This document shows positions 12,732 through 19,431 of a stretch of DNA of 24,031 bases, piece after piece (positions within the stretch are counted from its first letter, which is position 1; the number at the start of each line of letters is the position of its first letter). The DNA is taken from IMG/VR virus record IMGVR_UViG_3300012920_000260, positions 1 through 24,031 of that record, one strand, 5' to 3'. The position numbers and the translations under genes are program-made. The notes beneath the pieces are model-generated. The model had not been told where the DNA came from. It saw only the letters and a program-made list of their open reading frames with translations, and ran no database searches. This DNA comes from a virus.

Positions 12732-13149
12732 GAAAGACCAAAAGAAATTTGACCTAGACTTGAAGTACGGAGAGATACGAGAGGATAAAATTAGGGATAT
12801 GTTAGAGAACAAAAAGATAGAAGTAAAATCTGAACGTGGAAGATGGATGGAAACAGGAAACATTTGTATTGAGTATGAGTCCTGGAGTAAACCATCTGGT
12901 ATACGAGCAACGGAATCAGACTACTGGTTTCATAATCTATGTGTAGGAGACAAAGAATTTTGTACTATTGTTTTTGATACTAACATGTTAAAGTTAATAG
13001 TAAATCAATTAGATACATTTAAGACGGTATCAGGGGGCGACCATAATGCTAGTAGGATGTATCTAGTCAACTTACAAAAGCTTTTCTCTAGCGATGTTAT
13101 CAAAGCATTCAAAGAAGAGTTAGACAAGGAACAAAAAAATGACGACTAA
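12718..13149 (+). CDS. Putative PD-(D/E)XK-type endonuclease (143 aa)
   Basis: GTG start at 12718, preceded by TAGGAGGGAACTGGA, overlapping the polymerase end by 14 bp. Residues 12-50 contain LDLKYGEIREDKIRDML and KIEVKSERGRWMETGNICIE. The pattern acidic residue(s), then E-V-K (35-37) with a following acidic strand fits a PD-(D/E)XK nuclease core, and SGIRATESDYWFHNL follows as in related phage proteins I remember. The product is likely involved in DNA processing at replication, but substrate is unknown. The assignment is by motif only. Confidence 0.6.
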   Translation: MKPTKKDQKKFDLDLKYGEIREDKIRDMLENKKIEVKSERGRWMETGNICIEYESWSKPSGIRATESDYWFHNLCVGDKEFCTIVFDTNMLKLIVNQLDTFKTVSGGDHNASRMYLVNLQKLFSSDVIKAFKEELDKEQKNDD

Positions 13150-13948
13150 AACTGAAAAGCCTATCGACAAATCGCAAAGTCAGGTGTATAATAATAAGTT
13201 CACATCGGAAGCTGGACATTGGTATGACAGAGAGGGGTCGCCAGCTTACACCATCATAGGTGCAAACGGTAAAGAAAGAAACACAACATTAAGAGATGCC
13301 AAGAAAGAAGGGCTAGTACCTTCTGTAACTACGGTTCTTAATATTGTAGCTAAACCTTCATTAGAAAACTGGAAAATAAATAAAGCTCTTGAAGCCTCTA
13401 TTGAATTACAACAAAACGAGGACGAGTCAAACGAAGACTTTATTTATAGATGTAAGACTGCTCAAAGAGACATAGGTCAAACGGCAGCAGCCCAGGGTAC
13501 TAAAATACATGCTCTTATCGAAAGAGGATTTGAAGGTAAGTCAAATAATAAATCTTACCGTGCCGTAAAGAAATTCTTAGACAAGCACTTTCCAAATGAG
13601 GAATGGATTGCTGAGGATTCTTTTTGCTCAGAATTAGGGTATGGTGGCAAGATAGACTTATATTCTAAGTCAGGCATCTTTGTGGATTTTAAAACTAAAG
13701 ATGGCCTGGAAGGTAAAGACCCAGCTAGATTAGTATATGATGAGCATGGTATGCAGTTATCAGCTTATGCACAGGGCTGTGGGTTTGATAGTCCTCAACG
13801 TGTATCTGTATTTGTTGATAGAGAGCAAACAGATTTAGCATTAGGTCACATTTGGGATGAAGACTCACATATAAAACATGTAGAAATGTTTAACAGTTTA
13901 TTAACCTATTGGAAGTTAGTTAAGAATTACGACTCATCTACTTTATGA
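13139..13948 (+). CDS. PD-(D/E)XK exonuclease, RecB/Cas4-like (269 aa)
   Basis: Core motifs in order: GTKIHALIERGF (H124), GYGGKIDLY (D173), GIFVDFKTK (D183, K185) and QLSAYA (Q206, Y210). This is the RecB-family nuclease arrangement with the Q-x3-Y motif found in RecB and Cas4-type exonucleases. No Fe-S cysteine cluster like that of Cas4 is visible. It probably degrades host DNA or resects ends in place of the T7 gp6 exonuclease. It starts 11 bp inside the upstream gene and overlaps the next by four bases. Confidence 0.82.
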   Translation: MTTKTEKPIDKSQSQVYNNKFTSEAGHWYDREGSPAYTIIGANGKERNTTLRDAKKEGLVPSVTTVLNIVAKPSLENWKINKALEASIELQQNEDESNEDFIYRCKTAQRDIGQTAAAQGTKIHALIERGFEGKSNNKSYRAVKKFLDKHFPNEEWIAEDSFCSELGYGGKIDLYSKSGIFVDFKTKDGLEGKDPARLVYDEHGMQLSAYAQGCGFDSPQRVSVFVDREQTDLALGHIWDEDSHIKHVEMFNSLLTYWKLVKNYDSSTL

Positions 13949-14286
13949 ATGCAAGAAAAGCTAAAGCTATACGAAAGAAAAGCTATCAGTTATTGTACGA
14001 TTGGATAAGATTTGAATGTCTATCTGAAGAAGAACGTAACACTATGAAGCCTGTTGTTGATAGTGAAGTAAAGAAAGATATGATGAGTATGATACCAAAA
14101 CAAACTCATTACTTTAATAGACATACTTTATACTTATCAGCCTGGACTTTGAAATGGGTGCAGAAAAAAGTTAAGAGATTAATAAATAAAGGATATAGCT
14201 TAGAAGATATAGAATATACTTTATTATTAGACAAGCAACCAGAAGCTCCTTCAGGATTAGGAGTAAATACAGGAATACAATTTTAA
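13945..14286 (+). CDS. Basic helical protein of unknown function (113 aa)
   Basis: ATG at 13945 overlapping the upstream stop. The product starts MNARKAKAIRKKSYQLLYDW, with a basic N-terminus. Residues 60-95 hold the helix-forming stretch TLYLSAWTLKWVQKKVKRLI. The C-terminal end is Gly/Asn-rich (SGLGVNTGIQF). I recognise no domain. Its place among nucleases and beside DUF3310 suggests a DNA-associated role. It shares one base with the next start (TAATG). Confidence 0.65.
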   Translation: MNARKAKAIRKKSYQLLYDWIRFECLSEEERNTMKPVVDSEVKKDMMSMIPKQTHYFNRHTLYLSAWTLKWVQKKVKRLINKGYSLEDIEYTLLLDKQPEAPSGLGVNTGIQF

Positions 14287-14546
14287 TGGAAAGTAAGTTT
14301 GATGAACTAGAAATATTAGAAGATGTAGAAGAATATATTATTGATACATACAAACAACACTATGCAGGTAAGTATCAGGCAACAGATATGATTATTGATG
14401 CTGGCCACGGTGAAGGTTTTTGTATAGGTAATATAATGAAATATGCTATGCGATGTGGAAAGAAGGACGAAAAAGAAAAAGAGCTATTAAAGATAATACA
14501 TTATGCAATCATAGCCATATATATAGAGAGGAACAATGGAAGATAA
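14286..14546 (+). CDS. DUF3310-family phage protein (86 aa)
   Basis: Residues 24-75 match the DUF3310 pattern: HYAGKYQATDMIID, then GFCIGNIMKYAMRCGKKDEK and a final helix with HYAIIAIYIE. This family is common in phages; proteins with it have been linked to nucleotide metabolism, but the activity is not settled. Its position just before the ribonucleotide reductase gene fits such a link. It overlaps nrdA by 11 bp. Confidence 0.8.
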   Translation: MESKFDELEILEDVEEYIIDTYKQHYAGKYQATDMIIDAGHGEGFCIGNIMKYAMRCGKKDEKEKELLKIIHYAIIAIYIERNNGR

Positions 14547-16428
14547 AGTGGGGAAGAAACCTTATTTAGGTATAACAATAGATTATGATAAAGAAAAAGA
14601 GTTTGATAAATTTAGTTTAGATACTTTAAAAGACAGATATTTATGGGATAATGAAACACATGCACAAGAAGCATTCGCAAGAGCCTCCATCTTCGGAGCA
14701 ACATACAAAGGGGAAGTGGATTTTGAATTGGCTCAAAGACTTTACAACTATAGTTCCTCTCGCTGGTTCATGTTCAGCACTCCTATTCTTAGCAACGGAG
14801 GAACGACACGTGGGCTTCCTATCAGTTGTTTTCTTAATTATGTACCTGACAGTAGGGATGGTCTTTCTGCTCATTATGATGAGAATATATGGCTCGCAAG
14901 TTCAGGTGGAGGGATTGGTGGATATTGGGGGGATGTTAGGAGTAACGGTATATCTACTACTCATGGCTCTCGTTCTACTGGAAGTATTCCCTTCATCCAT
15001 GTAGTAGACTCACAGATGCTTGCCTTTAACCAAGGCACTACAAGACGTGGAAGTTATGCAGCTTACATGGATATATCCCATCCTGAGATAGAAGAGTTTA
15101 TTAATATCAGAAAAGAGTCTGGTGGAGATATAAATAGAAAGTCTCTTAACTTACATAACGGAGTCAACCTAAATAATGATTATCTTAATGCAGTAAAAGA
15201 AGATGCAGATTGGAGACTAATAGACCCTAAGACAAAAGAAGCAGTAAGAACTGTAAAAGCTAGAGACTTGTGGTGGCAAATGTTAAATGCCAGGGCAGAG
15301 ACAGGAGAGCCTTACATGATTAATATAGATACATGTAATGATAAACTTCCTGAAGCACAAAAAGAATTAGGCCTTAGTATAAAACAAAGTAATTTATGTT
15401 CTGAGATTACACTACCTACAGACGAAGAAAGAACAGCAGTATGTTGTTTATCTAGTGTAAACCTTGAACACTTTGATACCTGGTCTAAACAACCATTGTT
15501 TATTCAAGACTTGATAACAATGCTAGATAATATTATTGAACACTACATTGAAAATGCTGTAGATACAAAACACTTAGGAGGTTACATTGCAAATTTTAAA
15601 CGTTTTAAAAACTATATCAAACCTGGGAAAGAAGGCTTTGTTAAGTCTGCTTACTCTGCTTATAGAGAAAGGTCTTTGGGTTTGGGAGCAATGGGTTTCC
15701 ATGCTTATCTCCAGTCTAAAAACATTTCGTTTGAAAGCATCTTTGCTACGAGTTTTAACCATAAGGCATTTAGCTTTATTAAAGATTCAGCCACTAAAGC
15801 TTCTAAAAGACTTTGCGAGTTACGTGGTGAGTGTCCTGATTTACATGGTGGGGAGCTTCGTAATGCTAACCTTCTTGCTGTTGCTCCTAATGCTAGCTCT
15901 GGTATTATTTGTAGTGGTACTAGCCCTAGCATTGAGCCTTACCGTGCTAATGCATATACCCACAAAACTTTATCAGGCTCTTACCAAGTCAAAAACAAAT
16001 TCCTCTCAAAACTCTTCGGAAGAAAAAAACTTAGAGGAAAAAAACTAGAAGAAACTTGGAAAAGTATTACAGCCAACGAAGGTAGTGTGCAACATTTAGA
16101 TATACTAACTGAAGAAGAAAAAGAAATATTTAAAACAGCTAATGAAATAAATCAGATATGGATTGTAGAGCATGCCTATCAAAGACAACAATATATATGT
16201 CAGGCACAATCAGTAAATCTATTTTTTACTTTACCCAAAACAACTGAGGCTCAGGAAATACATGATGACTATATGCAGTATGTAAATGATGTTCATTGGT
16301 ACGGCATGAACAAATTAAAATCTTTATATTACTTTAGGTCAAATGCTGCAAGAAATGTAGAGAATGTAAACATTAAAGTACCTAGAATAAAATTAGACGA
16401 AGTAGAATGTATAGCCTGTGAAGGATGA
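14536..16428 (+). CDS. nrdA: Class I ribonucleotide reductase large subunit, no ATP cone
   Basis: The ATG follows GAGAGGAACA. The 630-residue protein has all key residues: redox C98 (PISCFLNY), N286/C288/E290 (SNLCSEI), second redox C303 (AVCCLSSVNL), radical-transfer Y598-Y599 (SLYYFRS) and C-terminal ECIACEG (C625, C628) for re-reduction. It converts ribonucleotides to deoxyribonucleotides with the NrdB subunit encoded at 17679. It is about 130 residues shorter than E. coli NrdA. The N-terminal ATP-cone is missing, so feedback inhibition by dATP through that site should be absent. Other allosteric control cannot be judged from sequence alone. Confidence 0.96.
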   Translation: MEDKVGKKPYLGITIDYDKEKEFDKFSLDTLKDRYLWDNETHAQEAFARASIFGATYKGEVDFELAQRLYNYSSSRWFMFSTPILSNGGTTRGLPISCFLNYVPDSRDGLSAHYDENIWLASSGGGIGGYWGDVRSNGISTTHGSRSTGSIPFIHVVDSQMLAFNQGTTRRGSYAAYMDISHPEIEEFINIRKESGGDINRKSLNLHNGVNLNNDYLNAVKEDADWRLIDPKTKEAVRTVKARDLWWQMLNARAETGEPYMINIDTCNDKLPEAQKELGLSIKQSNLCSEITLPTDEERTAVCCLSSVNLEHFDTWSKQPLFIQDLITMLDNIIEHYIENAVDTKHLGGYIANFKRFKNYIKPGKEGFVKSAYSAYRERSLGLGAMGFHAYLQSKNISFESIFATSFNHKAFSFIKDSATKASKRLCELRGECPDLHGGELRNANLLAVAPNASSGIICSGTSPSIEPYRANAYTHKTLSGSYQVKNKFLSKLFGRKKLRGKKLEETWKSITANEGSVQHLDILTEEEKEIFKTANEINQIWIVEHAYQRQQYICQAQSVNLFFTLPKTTEAQEIHDDYMQYVNDVHWYGMNKLKSLYYFRSNAARNVENVNIKVPRIKLDEVECIACEG

Positions 16429-16763
16429 AAACACAATCAGCAAAAGCAAAAGGTCGTAATCTACAAAAGTGGACTAGAGACCAACTAATAAAAGAGTTAA
16501 AAATACATGTGGAAGATATTGAAAGTCGGCCTATGGGTTCTTCTGGTGAAGACCTTATTATGGCAAGAGCTGCAAGGAAGAATTTTCCTTACTCAGTTGA
16601 ATGTAAAAATCAGGAACGAGTCAATGTCTGGACATCCTACAAACAAGCATCGGAAAATTGTGGAAAGTATGAACCCCTAGTTGTTATAAAAAAGAACAGG
16701 CATAAACCACTAATAGTTATTGATGCAGAATTTTTTATTAAATTACATAAGAGGAAGAAATGA
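16425..16763 (+). CDS. Putative PD-(D/E)XK endonuclease / junction resolvase-like (112 aa)
   Basis: Starts by a four-base overlap with the nrdA stop. Residues 35-43 read RPMGSSGEDL, followed by SVECKNQERVNVWTSYKQA; E42, E59 and K61 fit an E...ExK nuclease active site, with Q74 close by. Small proteins of this sort in phages are annotated as endonucleases or Holliday-junction resolvases. It could resolve branched DNA before packaging, as T7 gp3 does, but the fold class differs little and substrate is unknown. A ribosome site and ATG overlap link it to the following methyltransferase. Confidence 0.68.
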   Translation: MKTQSAKAKGRNLQKWTRDQLIKELKIHVEDIESRPMGSSGEDLIMARAARKNFPYSVECKNQERVNVWTSYKQASENCGKYEPLVVIKKNRHKPLIVIDAEFFIKLHKRKK

Positions 16764-17326
16764 AAACATTTATAGAAATAGGAACGTGTGATTTTGATAC
16801 TTGTCAGAAGTTAGCTGATAATGGCTGGCAAGGAATTATGATAGAGCCTAACCCACAGGCATTTAAAAATATGAATAGGGTTATGGAAGAATATGATAAT
16901 GTAATAACTCTACCGTATGCTGTCTCTGACTATGACGGCATGATAGAGTTTGGTGTATCTAAACAAGACCATACAGATAGAGCTGTCAGAGGAATGTCAT
17001 CTATCGTAGCAGACAACCATAAAGGTGGTAGGATATTTGAGTATGAGACTTGGAGTAAACAAGAATTTCTAGATAAAGTTATAGAAGTTCCTTGTAAAAG
17101 ATTAGATACAATTATTTATGAGAATGAAGTAAGAACTATAGATTTTCTGAAGATAGATGTCGAAGGACATGAGATGAATATTATAGAAGATTACACCTGG
17201 GATGTTAAACCTACATTTATAAAGATAGAACACAAACATATTGATGACATCAAAGCTGTAGATATATTACAAAGCCAGGGTTATTTAACATGGACAGAAA
17301 GGGAGGACATATATGCAATTCGTTAA
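16760..17326 (+). CDS. FkbM-family methyltransferase (188 aa)
   Basis: The product begins MKTFIEIGTCDFDTCQKLAD, with the SAM-binding start IEIG, followed by MIEPNP (end of strand 2) and the FkbM-type motif DFLKIDVEGHE (near residue 130). FkbM enzymes typically O-methylate sugars or polyketides. In phages they often modify surface glycans; a nucleotide or DNA target is also possible. It sits inside the RNR gene cluster, between the nuclease and NrdB, and starts by a four-base overlap. The gene has a GAGGAAG ribosome site. Confidence 0.87.
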   Translation: MKTFIEIGTCDFDTCQKLADNGWQGIMIEPNPQAFKNMNRVMEEYDNVITLPYAVSDYDGMIEFGVSKQDHTDRAVRGMSSIVADNHKGGRIFEYETWSKQEFLDKVIEVPCKRLDTIIYENEVRTIDFLKIDVEGHEMNIIEDYTWDVKPTFIKIEHKHIDDIKAVDILQSQGYLTWTEREDIYAIR

Positions 17327-17465
17327 ATACTTTCACAAACTAATGAAGTCTACTAGATTACATAAAATAATTAAAATAATGGGTCTAGGAGAAAAAAGAA
17401 AACCAAAAACGGTACGTCTCAAAAAAGATGGGACACCAGATAAAAGATATAAGGAGAACAAATGA
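17313..17465 (+). CDS. Small basic protein (50 aa)
   Basis: ATG at 17313 after GGGAGGACATAT, a strong ribosome site, and TGA at 17463-17465 overlapping the next start. The 50-residue product begins MQFVKYFHKLMKSTRLHKII and is very basic (KRKPKTVRLKKDGTPDKRYK). It could bind nucleic acid or RNA. It overlaps the methyltransferase end by 14 bp. No function recognised. Confidence 0.65.
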   Translation: MQFVKYFHKLMKSTRLHKIIKIMGLGEKRKPKTVRLKKDGTPDKRYKENK

Positions 17466-17695
17466 AGTTACAACAACAAGTAGTACAGTCTTTGTTTTGT
17501 AAATACGAAGCACAGAAACAAGAAGCTAAAGTAGAGATAATGCTTTACTTTGAAAATCCAGTAGGAGTAGCAGACCATCCTAATTTAATTGAAACATTAG
17601 ATGGGCTGATAAAAAAATATAATGAAGCAGACGAAAAAATATGTGGGCTTAAAAAACTTGTAGGGGAGGTAGAAGAAGATGGCACTATTGACTGA
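17462..17695 (+). CDS. Small helical protein next to nrdB (77 aa)
   Basis: Preceded by AAGGAGAACAA. The product starts MKLQQQVVQSLFCKYEAQKQ and has the segment ENPVGVADHPNLIETLDGLI, which resembles a conserved short protein I recall from T4-like marine phages (PVG-EHPD motif). It is probably helical or coiled-coil. No function is known to me. It overlaps nrdB by 17 bp. Confidence 0.68.
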   Translation: MKLQQQVVQSLFCKYEAQKQEAKVEIMLYFENPVGVADHPNLIETLDGLIKKYNEADEKICGLKKLVGEVEEDGTID

Positions 17696-18653
17696 TAGAG
17701 ATTATTACAAACCGTTTGAATATCCGTGGATGTATGATTATTACAAACTACAGAATCAAATGCATTGGATGCCTGAGTCAGTTCCTTTACACAATGATGT
17801 AAAAGATTGGCAGGATGTTACAAAAAATGAGAAGTATTTACTTACTCAAATATTTAGATTGTTTACACAGTCAGATGTAGATGTAGGTGCAGGGTATGTA
17901 GATAAGTATATGCCTATATTTAAAAAGCCTGAAGCAAGAATGATGATGTCTTCGTTTGCAAACATGGAGTCTATACACCAGGATGCATACAGTCTTTTAT
18001 TAGATACAGTAGGGATGCCTGAGATAGAATACAAAGCTTTTGCTGAGTATGAAGAAATGTCTGACAAGCATGATTATGTTGGTAACTTTAAACCATTGAA
18101 GTCTGATAAAAAAACAATAGCTAAAACCCTAGCAGTTTACTCTGCTTTTACAGAAGGCCTACAATTATTTAGTAGCTTTGCAATCTTATTAAACTTTCCA
18201 AGGTTCGGTAAGATGAAAGGCATGGGTCAGATAGTTACATATTCTATACGTGATGAGTCATTGCATGTAGAAGCTATGACTAAATTATTCAGAGAGTTCA
18301 TACAAGAAAACTTAAATATATGGACAGATGATTTTAAAAAAGAAATATATCAGATATGTAGAGAAATGGTAAAACTAGAAGACAAGTTTCTAGATTTAGT
18401 ATTTGATATGGGAGATATTCAAGGCTTAACTAAAGACGATATGTATAAATACAACAGATACATAGCTGACAGAAGATTATTACAACTTGGTTTAAAACCA
18501 AACTATAAACAAAACGAGAACCCTTTACCTTGGCTGGATGAAGTTATGGGAGTAGAACACCAGAACTTCTTTGAAGGTAGAGCTACTACATATATGAAAG
18601 CAGGACTGAGAGGTAGTCATAAAAATATTACCTTTGCAGACTTGTCAGAATAA
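17679..18653 (+). CDS. nrdB: Class I ribonucleotide reductase small subunit
   Basis: The 324-residue protein keeps all six metal ligands: D66 (TQSDVD), E97 and H100 (MESIHQDAY), E159 (FTEG), E193 and H196 (RDESLHVEA). The radical Tyr is at Y104, four residues after H100 as in E. coli R2. So it should form a tyrosyl radical on a two-metal site and pass it to NrdA. It has the normal length for a short phage R2. Preceded by GTAGGGGAGGTAGAAGAAG; the ATG overlaps the upstream gene by 17 bp. It works with NrdA (14536) to feed dNTP pools. Confidence 0.96.
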   Translation: MALLTDRDYYKPFEYPWMYDYYKLQNQMHWMPESVPLHNDVKDWQDVTKNEKYLLTQIFRLFTQSDVDVGAGYVDKYMPIFKKPEARMMMSSFANMESIHQDAYSLLLDTVGMPEIEYKAFAEYEEMSDKHDYVGNFKPLKSDKKTIAKTLAVYSAFTEGLQLFSSFAILLNFPRFGKMKGMGQIVTYSIRDESLHVEAMTKLFREFIQENLNIWTDDFKKEIYQICREMVKLEDKFLDLVFDMGDIQGLTKDDMYKYNRYIADRRLLQLGLKPNYKQNENPLPWLDEVMGVEHQNFFEGRATTYMKAGLRGSHKNITFADLSE

Positions 18654-19096
18654 TGAGAAGTTTTCTAGGACTTAAATCTAGAGTAGGCATTACCTGTGGT
18701 GCATTTGATTTATTACATGCAGGTCATGTCACTATGTTAGAGGAGGCTAAGACGGTATGTGACTATCTAATAGTAGCATTACAGACTGACCCCTCAACAG
18801 ATAGACCAGAAAAAAACAAACCTTTACAAAGTATTGTAGAAAGGCAGATACAATTAAAAGGTATCAGATGGGTGGACGATATTGTGGTTTATCATAGAGA
18901 GCATGAGTTGGAAGATATTTTATATACTTTCCCTATTGATGTAAGAATCATAGGAGAAGAATATAGAAATGCAATATTCACAGGTAAAGGCCTATGTAAA
19001 GAAAGAGGAATAGAAATATATTATAACAAGAGGGGACATAAATTTAGCACTACAGAATTAAGGAATAGAAATGAAGAGGAAAAAACAAAAGAGTGA
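18653..19096 (+). CDS. Cytidylyltransferase-like nucleotidyltransferase (147 aa)
   Basis: The 147-residue protein shows the HxGH signature LLHAGHVTMLEEA (22-25) after VGITCGAFD, and a C-terminal FSTTELRNR resembling the RTxxISTT motif of glycerol-3-phosphate cytidylyltransferase (TagD). It likely transfers a nucleotide to a phosphorylated alcohol or sugar, making a CDP- or ADP-activated compound. With the FkbM methyltransferase it suggests modification of a surface glycan or nucleotide sugar. Its start shares one base with the nrdB stop. The exact substrate cannot be told. Confidence 0.85.
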   Translation: MRSFLGLKSRVGITCGAFDLLHAGHVTMLEEAKTVCDYLIVALQTDPSTDRPEKNKPLQSIVERQIQLKGIRWVDDIVVYHREHELEDILYTFPIDVRIIGEEYRNAIFTGKGLCKERGIEIYYNKRGHKFSTTELRNRNEEEKTKE

Positions 19097-19295
19097 TGGT
19101 AACTTAATAAGTTTTTCGGTGCTATTAACACCAGAGGGAAAGATAGTCTCAGAAATATCTGAGTTTCCAGTCGATAAAGTTGATGTAGTATTTTCAGAAA
19201 TGGATAGACAAATCATCAGAGTTTTACTTCAAAGAGCAAAAGCGAAGCTTGAACCATTACATGTGTACTTGCAACGTGAAATTCAGGCTTTGTGA
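19071..19295 (+). CDS. Small protein of unknown function (74 aa)
   Basis: ATG at 19071, overlapping the cytidylyltransferase end by 26 bp. The basic N-terminus (MKRKKQKSDG) is followed by a beta-like segment (NLISFSVLLTPEGKIVSEIS) and a long helix (SEMDRQIIRVLLQRAKAKLE). No family recognised. It is the last gene of the rightward operon. Confidence 0.6.
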   Translation: MKRKKQKSDGNLISFSVLLTPEGKIVSEISEFPVDKVDVVFSEMDRQIIRVLLQRAKAKLEPLHVYLQREIQAL

Positions 19296-19408
19296 GAAAA
19301 TCGACCTCACAGAATGCTCTGTATTGAACGGAAAGCATGTAAGTAATGCTCTAGGTATCAAAAGACATAAAATTCGTTAGAGAGCCTCTCCGTAAGCGAG
19401 AGAGCATT
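19292..19408 (+). other. Structured gap between convergent operons, possible ncRNA
   Basis: Three hairpins can form: GTGAG/CTCAC (19292-19296 with 19306-19310); ATGCT-CTGT with ACGG-AA-AGCAT (19314-19338), joined through a U-G pair, which favours the plus-strand RNA; and CTCTC/GAGAG (19386-19402). AATGCTCT occurs twice (19313 and 19345), and either copy can pair with AGAGCATT at 19401-19408. No gene of normal type lies here. Confidence 0.4.
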
Positions 19409-19431
19409 TACACTATATTGTGTAGATTTTT
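19407..19431 (+). terminator. Weak candidate terminator of the rightward operon
   Basis: Stem TTTACAC/GTGTAGA (7 bp, one G-U), loop TATATT, followed by five T. It lies in the 3' end of the convergent cyclase gene. Confidence 0.45.

Noticed and set aside
14651-15004. Hydrophobic 117-codon plus-strand frame inside nrdA
   Set aside because: It is the alternative frame of a fully conserved NrdA sequence with intact active-site motifs; no ribosome site.
19292-19408. Self-cleaving ribozyme or tRNA in the convergent gap
   Set aside because: The CUGAUGA and GAAA core of hammerhead ribozymes is absent and no tRNA cloverleaf fits.
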